The notes: generated by a model from the sequence alone, not told the origin. Numbered from the stretch's first letter, positions 15,367 through 23,368 are shown. The stretch: DNA of 23,388 nt from Saprospiraceae bacterium UBA2329 (GCA_002344975.1 DDUV01000023.1:1-23388); one strand, 5' to 3'. A program made the numbers and translations.

Positions 15367-16584
15367 TTACATCTTCTGATCCAACCCTTTTCCAGTTTCG
15401 ATGTGGCTGAAAGTAGGAATCAACTCCCGCATCAGCGTCACCAAATCACCTTTGTCGGTATCCTCAGAGCGGAAGACCTCCCGCAGGCGTTGCAATTGCG
15501 CCTCCATTTCCGGCAGCGAATGTGGCGCCGTGGCGGCAATGACCCCCAGCGATTGAAACAAATCCATGCGGACTGCCTCGCCTTCCGTCACAAACTCCTC
15601 GAACGGCTTTTCGCCCGATGTATCGGAATCGAAAAAATACACGGGGTAATAATCGGCGCCGGGCAGGTAGCGAGCCGCCTTTTCGCGGGCATCGTCTTCA
15701 GAGGCGCAATAGTCAATTTTGTAGCCCAATTCGTGCAAGAGTGCTTTCGCGATGTCGGTAAAAGCGGTGAGTTGACTTTCGTCCAATTTCGGGAAGAAGA
15801 TATTGCCGGGTTCGCCGGCTATGCAGGCCAGCAGGCAGATTTCACCGGCTTCGCGGGGCGATACGAAATAGCGGCGGATGTCTTTGGGCGCCGACAGCGG
15901 CTGGTTTTTGGCCATCCGTTGCAGAAATCCGTCGGGCAGGCTGCCGTTGGAAAACGCCACATTGGCAAAGCGGGCAGTCGTCACCGGCAGTCGGTCGGCG
16001 TAAGCCAGCAACAGGTTTTCCATCAGTTTTTTACCCGCGCCCATCACATTGGCAGGGTTGGCGGCTTTGTCGGTACTGACGCAAAAGAAGCGCTCCGGCG
16101 GAAATTGAACCAGTAAATCGAGCAGGGTTTTGGCCTGCAACACATTGTTTTCCAGCATAGCTTCTATGGCGAAGCGATCTTTTTCGGAACGGACGTGTTT
16201 GTGCGCCGCGAAATTGGCCACGATCTGAAACGGCCCTTCCTGCCGGAACATGCGCTCAAATACCGGCGCCTCAAACGACATGGGGTAAGTGAGAAAAACA
16301 GGCGGCACGGGCAGCTCGTGGGTGCTGCGCAGGTCGCGGGTCAGTTCGGTAAGGCCGTTTTCGTTGATGTCCACGACCACCAAAGCGGCGGGTCGGTATG
16401 GCAACATGGCTTTGATGAACGCGCTGCCGATGCTGCCTGCGCCTCCGATGACCAATACGCGGCGGCCTTCAATGCGGCTCCGCAACACGGGGTCGTTGGC
16501 TACCATGTCGTAGTAAGTCAGGCTTTTATCTCGCTGAGTGACGTGCCGGGAGATGAAATCTTCCAACTGAAATGCTCGCTTCAT
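15367..16584 (-). CDS. CapD/FlaA1-type nucleotide-sugar dehydratase/epimerase
   Basis: A 405-residue extended SDR enzyme of the polysaccharide-biosynthesis CapD family, which acts on UDP-sugars such as UDP-GlcNAc in capsule or glycan synthesis. The NAD(P) motif is GGAGSIGS (47-54). The substrate site reads STDKAANPANVMGAGKK (170-186), where Met (M181) replaces the usual catalytic Tyr and is followed by Lys at +4, as in the 4,6-dehydratases of this family. NFAAHKHV (124-131) is also family-typical. There are no membrane helices, so it is the short soluble form. It stands alone: no glycosyltransferase or capsule cluster is adjacent. Its last codons are duplicated beyond its stop as part of the 18-bp repeat. 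Confidence 0.86.
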   Translation of the reverse strand: MKRAFQLEDFISRHVTQRDKSLTYYDMVANDPVLRSRIEGRRVLVIGGAGSIGSAFIKAMLPYRPAALVVVDINENGLTELTRDLRSTHELPVPPVFLTYPMSFEAPVFERMFRQEGPFQIVANFAAHKHVRSEKDRFAIEAMLENNVLQAKTLLDLLVQFPPERFFCVSTDKAANPANVMGAGKKLMENLLLAYADRLPVTTARFANVAFSNGSLPDGFLQRMAKNQPLSAPKDIRRYFVSPREAGEICLLACIAGEPGNIFFPKLDESQLTAFTDIAKALLHELGYKIDYCASEDDAREKAARYLPGADYYPVYFFDSDTSGEKPFEEFVTEGEAVRMDLFQSLGVIAATAPHSLPEMEAQLQRLREVFRSEDTDKGDLVTLMRELIPTFSHIETGKGLDQKM

Positions 16585-16609
16585 GTTCGCTTTGGCTTGG
16601 TTTGTCGGG

Positions 16610-16617
16610 CGAAGGTA
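16610..16617 (-). promoter_or_regulatory. Candidate -7 element for the CapD-like gene
   Basis: Minus-strand TACCTTCG matches TAnnTTTG with one change and lies 25 nt before the ATG at 16584. No clear -33 box was found. Confidence 0.35.
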
Positions 16618-16663
16618 TGGAACGCGGCCGGAATAAATGGGTGTAAAATGTTGGTATCTGTCT

Positions 16664-16670
16664 TATCTTG
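16664..16670 (+). promoter_or_regulatory. Candidate -7 element for the DUF2461 gene
   Basis: TATCTTG, similar to the TATCTTG box seen before the AAA+/PCRF gene, 36 nt before the ATG at 16707. Weak on its own. Confidence 0.3.
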
Positions 16671-16706
16671 CAACGCCTTTTCTACACAATAAAAAAACCA
16701 TGCGTC

Positions 16707-17369
16707 ATGCTGACCGAAAATGCCCTCCGATTTCTTTCCGACCTGTCGCTCAACAATGACCGCGACTGGTTTCATGCCAACAAGGCCCGCTATGAAAAAG
16801 ACGTCAAAAAGCCGTTTGAAGCCTTTGTGGCGGCGCTCATCGAACGGGCGCAGGCACTCGACCCGGCCATATTGATTACGCCTCGGCAGGCCATTTTCCG
16901 CATCCATCGGGATACGCGCTTTTCGGCCAACAAAGAGCCGTATAAAACGCATGTATCGGCCATCATTTCGCCCTTCGGTACGCGGCACAAGGAGTATCCG
17001 GGGTTTTATGTGCAGGTATCGGCAGATAAGTTGTGGCTGGGTGGCGGCGCTTATTTTTTAGAAAAAGAGAGTTTGCTAAAAATCAGGGAAACCATTGCTG
17101 AAAACGGCGAAGAACTGACCGACATCGTTCAACACCCTGATTTTGTGCAACACTACGGCGAAGTGCTGGGCGAAAAAAACAAACGCCTCACACCTGAATT
17201 TCAGACGATTGCAACCCAAATGCCGCTCATTGCCAACAAGCAATTTTACTTCATGGCCGAATTGGAACCCGAAGCAGCATTGGGCGCACAGGCATTGGAC
17301 AGAGCTATGACTTACTATCTGGCCGGCAAGCCTTTGTGCGATTTTCTGGCGCAAGCGATGGGAGACTGA
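16707..17369 (+). CDS. DUF2461 (TIGR02453) family protein
   Basis: A 220-residue soluble protein. Family features: the N-terminal FLSDLSLNNDRDWFHANKARYE, then FRIHRDTRFSANKEPYKTHV (the conserved R-x-x-R-D-x-R-F-x-x-x-K-x-P-Y-K pattern) and PGFYVQVSADKLWLGGG, all typical of TIGR02453. The function is unknown to me. The frame is open back to 16668, but the conserved fold starts just after the ATG at 16707; an ATG at 16700 is out of frame. It is followed after 83 bp by the TPR-AAA gene, which has its own strong -7 box. Confidence 0.85.
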   Translation: MLTENALRFLSDLSLNNDRDWFHANKARYEKDVKKPFEAFVAALIERAQALDPAILITPRQAIFRIHRDTRFSANKEPYKTHVSAIISPFGTRHKEYPGFYVQVSADKLWLGGGAYFLEKESLLKIRETIAENGEELTDIVQHPDFVQHYGEVLGEKNKRLTPEFQTIATQMPLIANKQFYFMAELEPEAALGAQALDRAMTYYLAGKPLCDFLAQAMGD

Positions 17370-17381
17370 AATTACATTTCT

Positions 17382-17389
17382 TACCTTTG
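17382..17389 (+). promoter_or_regulatory. -7 element for the TPR-AAA / TPR-membrane operon
   Basis: TACCTTTG matches TAnnTTTG exactly, about 63 nt before the ATG at 17453. The -33 position falls in the end of the preceding gene and shows no clear TTG. Confidence 0.55.
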
Positions 17390-17401
17390 TCGCCTGTCTA
17401 A

Positions 17402-17427
17402 GGGGCAATAAAAAATAAATTTGCCCC
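17402..17427 (+). promoter_or_regulatory. 5'-leader hairpin of the TPR-AAA gene
   Basis: GGGGCAA (17402-17408) pairs perfectly with TTGCCCC (17421-17427) across a 12-nt A/T-rich loop. It lies in the predicted leader, 25 nt before the start codon. It could affect translation or mRNA stability; no known riboswitch is recognised. Confidence 0.5.
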
Positions 17428-17452
17428 ACTACAAAACTGTAAAAATTCCCAC

Positions 17453-18760
17453 ATGGACCACCAAGCAATCGAAAACCTCAGAGTAGCGCTGCGCGAGTCG
17501 CCGCACAATATTCCCTTGAAACAAATGCTGGCCGAAACCCTTCTGCGGGCAGGCCTCTGGGACGAAGCCGAGCAGGAGTATTCGGAGTTACTGGCCATTT
17601 CCGAGGAGGACAGTTACAAAACCGCATTGGCCCGCATATTTTTTGCCCGCGGCGAATACTCCAAATGCAACGTGCTGCTCGAAGCACTGTTGAACAGCAA
17701 CTACGACGATATGGATGCCCGGCTGCTGCACGCCAAAGCCCTCCTGCGCGAACAACAACCGGAGGCCGCCCGCGAAGCATACCGCAAAGTGCTGGAACTC
17801 GACCCCGGATTTACAGATGAAGAATTAGATCAGGCATTGAGGCTCCCGGCAGCTTCCGACGACCTGCTGGACGAAATACTGGGAGACGACAATCTTATTT
17901 TTAAACCCGAAATCAACTTCGATGATGTAGGTGGTATGGAGGGCGTGAAAAAAGAAATTGATCTTAAAATCGTCAAGCCGCTGCAGCACCCGGAATTGTA
18001 CAAGGCTTACGGCAAAAAAACAGGAGGCGGTATCCTGCTGTACGGGCCTCCGGGCTGCGGCAAAACCTTCATTGCCAGGGCTACGGCCGGCCAGATCAAC
18101 AACCTGTTTCTCAGCGTGGGGCTGGAAGATATTTTAGATATGTGGGTCGGGAGCAGCGAAAAAAACCTGCACCATATTTTTGAAACCGCCCGCGACAACA
18201 AACCCTGCGTGCTTTTTATTGATGAAATAGACGCTCTGGGCGCCAGCCGAAACGACATGCGACACTCTGCCGGACGGCAACTCATCAATCAGTTTTTGAT
18301 GGAACTCGACGGCGTTGAATACAACAACGACGGCATGCTCGTCTTGGGCGCTACCAATGCACCCTGGCATTTAGACGCGGCGTTCAGGCGGCCCGGCAGG
18401 TTTGATCGCATCATTTTTGTTCCTCCACCGGATGAGTCGGCCCGGCAGTCAATATTCCGTTTAAAACTCAAAGACAAACCCGTCGAAAATATTGATTTTC
18501 AACAACTCGCAAAAAAAACCGAGCATTATTCAGGCGCCGACATCGAAGCCGTCATTGACTTGGCCGTAGAAGAAAAACTGACGGATGCTTTTCAGACAGG
18601 ACAAATACAAGCCCTTCGTACCAAAGACCTCCTGACGGCCATTACCAAACACAAACCCAGTACTTCCGAGTGGTTGGCCACCGCCAAAAATTACGCCTTG
18701 TTTGCCAATAACTCCGGCCTTTACGACGACGTACTGAGCTACCTCAAAATCAAAAAATGA
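17453..18760 (+). CDS. TPR-AAA ATPase (Cdc48/Vps4-like)
   Basis: A 435-residue single-ring AAA ATPase. Residues about 5-130 form three TPR-like helix pairs ending in AREAYRKVLELDPG, a protein-binding platform. The AAA domain begins at INFDDVGGMEGVK. Walker A is GPPGCGKT (198-205), Walker B LFIDEID (D257, E258), sensor 1 LGATNAP, and Arg fingers sit in FRRPGRFDR (311-319). Pore loop 1 reads MWVGSSE (230-236), very like the MWFGESE of the Cdc48 second ring, so it is probably an active threading motor. There is no HExxH, so it is not FtsH. The gene overlaps the next by 4 nt (ATGA), implying coupled synthesis with the TPR membrane protein. Substrate and pathway are unknown. Confidence 0.88.
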   Translation: MDHQAIENLRVALRESPHNIPLKQMLAETLLRAGLWDEAEQEYSELLAISEEDSYKTALARIFFARGEYSKCNVLLEALLNSNYDDMDARLLHAKALLREQQPEAAREAYRKVLELDPGFTDEELDQALRLPAASDDLLDEILGDDNLIFKPEINFDDVGGMEGVKKEIDLKIVKPLQHPELYKAYGKKTGGGILLYGPPGCGKTFIARATAGQINNLFLSVGLEDILDMWVGSSEKNLHHIFETARDNKPCVLFIDEIDALGASRNDMRHSAGRQLINQFLMELDGVEYNNDGMLVLGATNAPWHLDAAFRRPGRFDRIIFVPPPDESARQSIFRLKLKDKPVENIDFQQLAKKTEHYSGADIEAVIDLAVEEKLTDAFQTGQIQALRTKDLLTAITKHKPSTSEWLATAKNYALFANNSGLYDDVLSYLKIKK

Positions 18761-20013
18761 TGAATCGAGACGTATTGCAAAAAGTAGAGATACTGATACA
18801 GCAGGAAAAGTACAGAGAAGCCCGCCGCATCCTGGAAGACTTGCTCCCACAGTCGCCCGACGACGGGTTCATTTATATGGCATTAGCCGAAGTGTATCAA
18901 AATCTGAAGGAGTACGACAAGGCACTGGAATTGATCAATACAGCCATTGGCTTAGAGCCGGAATCGGGAGACGCGTACCAGCGGAAGGCTAATATTCTAC
19001 TTTCTATGGATCGCTTCAAGGAGGCCGACGATGTATTGGACCGGGCCATTGAACTGTCGCCCTGGGATGCCGACAATTATGGGTTGCGGGCATTCATAAT
19101 GGCAGCAAATTTACAGTTTGAAGGCGCGCTCTACTGGGCCGACAAAACATTGGAAGCCGATCCGAAAAACTTGCTGGGGCTTAACATCAGAAGCACCTCT
19201 CTGATGAAACTTAACAGGCAGGAAGAGTCTTTTCAAACCATAGAAAACGCGCTTGAAGAAGACCCCGACAACCCTTACACCCATGCCAATCATGGTTGGA
19301 ATTTATTGGAAAGAGGCGATCATCAAAAAGCGCTTATCCACTTCAGGGAGGCCCTCCGCCTTGATCCCGATATGGAATACGCCCGTGACGGCATGGCCGA
19401 CGCACTGCAAAGCAAGTACTGGCCCTACAGGATGTTTATGAAATATGCCTTCTGGATGGGCAACCTCACCGAGAAGTACAAATGGGGGGTGATCATTGGC
19501 TTGTACCTGGCATTGAACGCCCTCAACAATCTGGCCGAACGCAATGAGACACTGCGTCCGTACCTGTATCCCGTGGTAGTGGCCATAACCATTTGGGCTT
19601 TTTCTACCTGGATCACGCGCCCATTGAGCAACCTGACGCTGAGATTCCACCCCTTCGGAAAATACCTGCTGAACGACCGGGGCAAAATGGCTACCAATTT
19701 TGTGGGTCTGAGCCTGCTGCTTTGTTTGGTCGGGGGGCTGGGATACCTCATTTCAGGCCATTTCGGCTGGGCGGCTCTGGGGGGATTCGGACTTACCATG
19801 ATGCTTCCCTTAGGTTCGATGCTGACCCGGCAATCCAATTATATATTGCCTGTTTATACAGGCGTTTTGGCAATACTGGGACTGTGGGCGGTTGTCATTG
19901 CTTTTTCCGTCAATGAAATGTGGAACACCGTAGCGCTTATTTACATCGGCGGGGTATTTGTTTACCAATGGGTAGCCAATTTTGTCATCATGCGCTCTAA
20001 TCGGTATTTGTAG
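18757..20013 (+). CDS. TPR protein with C-terminal membrane domain
   Basis: A 418-residue protein. Residues about 2-215 hold six TPR-like repeats, with signatures such as YMALAEVYQNLKEYDKALEL, YQRKANILLSMDRFKEADDVL and ANHGWNLLERGDHQKALIHF. From about residue 230 to the end there are around six hydrophobic helices (first WGVIIGLYLALNAL, last TVALIYIGGVFVYQWVANFV). The TPR part is therefore likely cytosolic and tethered to the inner membrane. It lacks a signal peptide. The start overlaps the stop of the TPR-AAA gene, and both proteins carry TPRs, so direct interaction is likely. I do not recognise the membrane domain. Confidence 0.82.
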   Translation: MMNRDVLQKVEILIQQEKYREARRILEDLLPQSPDDGFIYMALAEVYQNLKEYDKALELINTAIGLEPESGDAYQRKANILLSMDRFKEADDVLDRAIELSPWDADNYGLRAFIMAANLQFEGALYWADKTLEADPKNLLGLNIRSTSLMKLNRQEESFQTIENALEEDPDNPYTHANHGWNLLERGDHQKALIHFREALRLDPDMEYARDGMADALQSKYWPYRMFMKYAFWMGNLTEKYKWGVIIGLYLALNALNNLAERNETLRPYLYPVVVAITIWAFSTWITRPLSNLTLRFHPFGKYLLNDRGKMATNFVGLSLLLCLVGGLGYLISGHFGWAALGGFGLTMMLPLGSMLTRQSNYILPVYTGVLAILGLWAVVIAFSVNEMWNTVALIYIGGVFVYQWVANFVIMRSNRYL

Positions 20014-20044
20014 AAATCTTTACCGGCCACGCCTCACAAAACAC

Positions 20045-20061
20045 GCCCTTTAGCGGGCTTT
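20045..20061 (+). terminator. Weak candidate terminator after the TPR-AAA operon
   Basis: GCCC (20045-20048), loop TTTAGC, GGGC (20055-20058), then TTT. The stem is only 4 bp, so this is a tentative call. Confidence 0.3.
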
Positions 20062-20092
20062 CATCCAAATACCCTGCTCATTGATAGAATAA

Positions 20093-20125
20093 TTTGGCCT
20101 GTGCCGCCATGCAGGCGTACTATTG
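20093..20125 (+). promoter_or_regulatory. Candidate promoter of the TolC gene
   Basis: TTTG at 20093-20096, 21-nt spacer, then TACTATTG at 20118-20125 (one mismatch to TAnnTTTG). The ATG follows at 20144. Confidence 0.5.
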
Positions 20126-20143
20126 TGGGACAAAAATCATTGC

Positions 20144-21583
20144 ATGATGAAGTCTCCGATTCACCTGTACGGAACCCTGTTGCTTGCTTTTTTCATCAGC
20201 ACAGCGGCCGTAGCACAATCCACCCTCTGGTCTTTGGAAAAATGCGTCAACTACGCGTTGCAGAACTCCCTTCGCATCAAGCAGGCGCAAGCCACCCTGC
20301 GCGACGGCGAGCTTTCTGTAAAACAAGGCCAAATGAGCCGCCTGCCTTCCGTGAACGCCAGCAGCGGTCTGGGGGCGCAGTTTGGTCGCACCATTGACCC
20401 CTTCACCAACACCTTTGCCACCAGCTCCATTACCTTCAACAGCTTTGGCCTCAACGCAGGCATATTGCTGTACAACGGCGGCAGCGTCAATGCCGGCATC
20501 AACAGGAGCAAGTTGGAACTGGAAGCGCGCCAATACGACATGGAAAACACCTCCAATACCCTCGCACTGGAGGTGGCCCGCGCTTATCTTACCATTCTGC
20601 TTGCGCAGGAACAATTGGACAATGCCCAGCGCCAACTTACCCTCTCGCGGCAGCAATTGGATCAAACTTCCAAGCTCATCAATGCCGGCGCCCTGCCGCC
20701 CAACGACCGCTTAGATGTGGAGGCGCAAATAGCCCGCAATGAGCAGGTGGTCGTCGAAGTGCGCAATGCCGTTACCGGCGCTTATCTCACTCTGCGCCAA
20801 TTGATGGAATTGCCCGCCGAAGAAACATTGGTCATCGAGCGGCCTCAAATCAATGTGCCCGAAGTAGTGGACGAAGCTACTTTCGCCTTTCCTACGGTGT
20901 ATTCCACCGCATTGGGCAACCAACCTCAAATCAAAGCCGCCGACATCCGCCTGCGCGCTGCTTCTCACGACATCACCATCGCTCGCTCCGGTATGTTGCC
21001 TACCATTACCTTCGGCGGCAACCTCAATACCGCATTTTCCTCTGTGGCACAACGAATTGCAGGGATCAATACGGTGCGGCAATCGCAGATTGTCTTTATC
21101 AATGGCCAAACGGTTACCATCGAAACGGACGTACCCTCGGCGGAATTTGAAAAAATTCCGTACTTTTCTCAGTTGAGCAACAACTTCGGGCAGTCGGTCG
21201 GCCTCAATATTTCCATTCCGATCTATAATAACCACCGCAACAGCATAGCCGTAGAGCGCGCTCAGTTGGGCGTACTCACCCAGGAATTGCAAAATCGCCA
21301 ACAGCGGCAATTCCTCCAAACCGCCGTACAGCAGGCCATCAACGATACCAGAGCCGCCCGTGAAGCCTGGTTGGCGGGGCGCCGTGCAGTAGAAGCGGCT
21401 CAGGCTGCTTTCGACAATGCGCAGAAACGCTTCGATCTGGGCGCCATCAACGCGTTGCAATACAGCACCGCCCGCATTACCCTCGATTCGGCGCAGGTGG
21501 ACCTCATCCGGGCCAAGTATCAATACCTCTTCAACCTGAAAAACGTAGAGTTTTACATGGGTAAACCTTTGCAGTTGAATTGA
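20144..21583 (+). CDS. TolC-family outer-membrane efflux protein
   Basis: A 479-residue outer-membrane channel of tripartite efflux or type I secretion systems. A signal peptide is visible (MMKSPIHLYGTLLLAFFISTAAVAQ), followed by the TolC fold: two repeats of long amphipathic Gln/Ala-rich helices (TLWSLEKCVNYALQNSLRIK; LEVARAYLTILLAQEQLDNA; second half AQAAFDNAQKRFDLGAINAL) separated by strand regions (FNAGILLYNGG-like; VGLNISIPIYNN). Length and order are normal for OEP-family proteins in Bacteroidota. Two adjacent ATGs (20144, 20147) are equivalent; upstream codons to a TTG at 20123 are not needed. The adaptor gene follows after a 211-bp structured gap. Confidence 0.93.
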   Translation: MMKSPIHLYGTLLLAFFISTAAVAQSTLWSLEKCVNYALQNSLRIKQAQATLRDGELSVKQGQMSRLPSVNASSGLGAQFGRTIDPFTNTFATSSITFNSFGLNAGILLYNGGSVNAGINRSKLELEARQYDMENTSNTLALEVARAYLTILLAQEQLDNAQRQLTLSRQQLDQTSKLINAGALPPNDRLDVEAQIARNEQVVVEVRNAVTGAYLTLRQLMELPAEETLVIERPQINVPEVVDEATFAFPTVYSTALGNQPQIKAADIRLRAASHDITIARSGMLPTITFGGNLNTAFSSVAQRIAGINTVRQSQIVFINGQTVTIETDVPSAEFEKIPYFSQLSNNFGQSVGLNISIPIYNNHRNSIAVERAQLGVLTQELQNRQQRQFLQTAVQQAINDTRAAREAWLAGRRAVEAAQAAFDNAQKRFDLGAINALQYSTARITLDSAQVDLIRAKYQYLFNLKNVEFYMGKPLQLN

Positions 21584-21593
21584 TAACCGGAAG

Positions 21594-21642
21594 GAGCGGT
21601 CAGCTTTAGTGCGGCAAATGGCCTGATAAAAGCTGAGCGCTC
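21594..21642 (+). repeat. Strong hairpin directly downstream of the TolC gene
   Basis: GAGCGGTCAGCTTT pairs with AAAGCTGAGCGCTC, 14 positions with a single G-G mismatch, around a 21-nt loop that itself contains GGC-AAATG-GCC. It begins 10 nt after the stop codon. There is no T-run, so it is not a standard terminator. Confidence 0.65.
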
Positions 21643-21646
21643 TGCC

Positions 21647-21735
21647 GGCGCGTGAGGGGGCTGAAGGAAGCGACCTTGAGGAGCGACTGAAGCACCCGAC
21701 GGGGCCACAGGCTTCTACCAGCGCCCCGGCACGCC
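21647..21735 (+). other. Structured intergenic region, possible RNA element
   Basis: Hand folding suggests an outer stem GGCG..TG..GGGGC (21647-21661) with GCCCC..CA..CGCC (21723-21735), an inner hairpin AAGG-AAGCGA-CCTT (21664-21677), and an inner stem GAAGC (21689-21693) with GCTTC (21711-21715). An alternative hairpin CGGGGC (21700-21705) with GCCCCG (21723-21728) competes with the outer stem. No known RNA class is recognised. Positions 21736-21794 show nothing further. Confidence 0.35.
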
Positions 21736-21794
21736 ACCCAAAACTGTACGCATCATTCTTTCATTCCGAGCAACTTAAATAAAAGACGAAAGTC

Positions 21795-23210
21795 ATGGCA
21801 AAACGCAAAAATAACAACTGGATTCTCTTCGGCCTTCTGGGCGTAGTGGCGCTGCTCGTAGTAGTGGCCGTAGTGAAACAAAAGTCTAAGCCCAAGGGCG
21901 AGCAAGTGATGGTGGAAAAGGCGGAAACGCGCACCATCAAAGAAAAAGTAGCCGCCAGCGGCAAGATTTTCCCGGTCACGGAAATCAAAATCAGCTCCGA
22001 CGTATCAGGCGAGGTGGTCGAATTATATGTGGAAGAAGGCGACTCGGTAGTGGCCGGTCAACTGCTGGCGCGTATTGACCCAGATGCCTATCAGTCGCAG
22101 GTAGAGCGCGGCCAGGCAGGCGTGCGCAGCGCACAGGCACAAGCCGCCAACGCCCGCAGCCAAATTGAGACGCTGCGCGCACAAAAAGAGCAGATTGAGG
22201 CGCAACTGACCAACGCCCGCGAAATTCACAATCGCAACGAGAAGCTGAAAAAAGAAGGCGTTATCTCCGATGCCGATTTCGACAATTCGCTGTCCAACCT
22301 CCGTGCCCTCGAAGCCAATCTTCGCTCTTCCGACGCCAGTATCAAGGCCTCGCAGGAAAGCGTGCGCGCCGCCGAGTTTCAGATTCAGAGCGCCGAAGCA
22401 GGATTGCGCGAACTGCAAACCAGCCTCCGCCGCACCACGCAATACGCACCCAAAGGCGGCATCATCTCCAAGCTCAACATCGAAAAAGGCGAGCGCGTAG
22501 TAGGTACCATCCAGATGGCCGGCACCGAAATGATGCGCATTGCCGACCTCAGCACCATGGAAGTGCGCGTGGACGTGAGTGAAAACGATATCCCGCGCGT
22601 CTCCATCGGCGATTTGGTGGACATCGAAGTGGACGCCTACATTGGCCGCAAGTTCAAGGGCCGCGTCACACAAATTGCCAACTCTGCCAACTCCGCCGGC
22701 GGCTTAGGCGCCGCCCTCACTACCGACCAGGTGACCAACTTTGAAGTGCGCATCCTCATCGAACCGGCCTCCTATGCCGACCTCGTGACACCCAAAAAGC
22801 CCTATCCTTTCCGGCCAGGTATGTCCGCCTCCGTTGACATCAACACCCAGACGCTCAAGGATGTACTCAGCGTGCCTATCCAGGCCGTCACCACCCGCGA
22901 AAAAGAAGGGCTGAAGAAAAAAACCACTACCAACGAAGATGGAGAAGAAGTAGAAGCGGAAAAAACTCTCGACGACCTCATCGAGGTAGTCTTCGTTGCC
23001 AAAGGCGATACTGCCCATCTCGTGGAAGTAAAAACCGGCATCCAGGACGACTCTTACATCTACATCATTTCCGGTCTCAAAGCCGGCGACGAAGTCATCA
23101 GCGGCCCCTACACCGCCGTATCCCGCAAACTCAAGCAGGGCATGGTTATCCGTCGCGCCACAGAAGACGAACTCAATCCGGCCAAGAAGAAAAAGAAAGA
23201 AGAGGATTAA
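21795..23210 (+). CDS. HlyD/MacA-type periplasmic adaptor protein
   Basis: A 471-residue membrane-fusion protein linking an inner-membrane pump to TolC. An N-terminal anchor helix is at about 10-28. Next comes a lipoyl-type half-motif (VSGEVVELYVEEGDSVVAGQ), a long alpha-helical hairpin rich in Ala/Gln/Glu (about 105-215), the second lipoyl half (APKGGIISKLNIEKGERV), and beta-barrel and membrane-proximal domains (RPGMSASVDI, VLSVPIQAV, GLKAGDEVISG). A charged insert (EKEGLKKKTTTNEDGEEVEAEK) interrupts the C-terminal domain, and the tail is Lys-rich. This arrangement is typical of Bacteroidota adaptors paired with MacB-type ABC permeases, which would be expected just past the right edge. Confidence 0.93.
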   Translation: MAKRKNNNWILFGLLGVVALLVVVAVVKQKSKPKGEQVMVEKAETRTIKEKVAASGKIFPVTEIKISSDVSGEVVELYVEEGDSVVAGQLLARIDPDAYQSQVERGQAGVRSAQAQAANARSQIETLRAQKEQIEAQLTNAREIHNRNEKLKKEGVISDADFDNSLSNLRALEANLRSSDASIKASQESVRAAEFQIQSAEAGLRELQTSLRRTTQYAPKGGIISKLNIEKGERVVGTIQMAGTEMMRIADLSTMEVRVDVSENDIPRVSIGDLVDIEVDAYIGRKFKGRVTQIANSANSAGGLGAALTTDQVTNFEVRILIEPASYADLVTPKKPYPFRPGMSASVDINTQTLKDVLSVPIQAVTTREKEGLKKKTTTNEDGEEVEAEKTLDDLIEVVFVAKGDTAHLVEVKTGIQDDSYIYIISGLKAGDEVISGPYTAVSRKLKQGMVIRRATEDELNPAKKKKKEED

Positions 23211-23227
23211 CAATTGTTTTGGGCGCC

Positions 23228-23290
23228 CCCGCCACTCGCAGGCCGCCCCTTCAGCCTTCATCCGGCAAGGGGCGGCCACAAGCAGGCGGG
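23228..23290. repeat. GC-rich nested inverted repeat
   Basis: A perfect 11-bp stem GGCCGCCCCTT (23241-23251) with AAGGGGCGGCC (23267-23277) and a 15-nt loop. An outer stem CCCGCC (23228-23233) with GGCGGG (23285-23290) is separated from it by 7-nt internal loops ACTCGCA and ACAAGCA. It starts 18 nt after the adaptor stop. Confidence 0.75.
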
Positions 23291-23305
23291 CGGGTCATCC
23301 GCTGC

Positions 23306-23368
23306 ATGGCGGCGGTCGAACGTAGCAGAGACATTGCATGCAATGTCCCTACGGCCGACCGCCGCCAT
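23306..23368. repeat. Long palindromic repeat element
   Basis: ATGGCGGCGGTCG (23306-23318) pairs with CGACCGCCGCCAT (23356-23368); inside, CGTAG (23321-23325) pairs with CTACG (23349-23353); the centre GACATTGCATGCAATGTC (23330-23347) is a perfect 18-bp palindrome. No ORF is present in 23211-23388. Confidence 0.85.

Larger units (their letters stand above)
15278..15384. repeat. 18-bp direct repeat bracketing a 71-bp hairpin element
   Basis: TTACATCTTCTGATCCAA is found at 15278-15295 and, identical, at 15367-15384. The second copy is the 3' end and stop codon of the minus-strand dehydratase; the first copy duplicates that end. Between them lie two hairpins. This accounts for the whole 93-bp gap between the convergent genes. 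Confidence 0.85.

Noticed and set aside
17453..18760. FtsH-type protease
   Set aside because: No HExxH zinc-protease motif and no N-terminal membrane anchor; TPRs precede the AAA domain.
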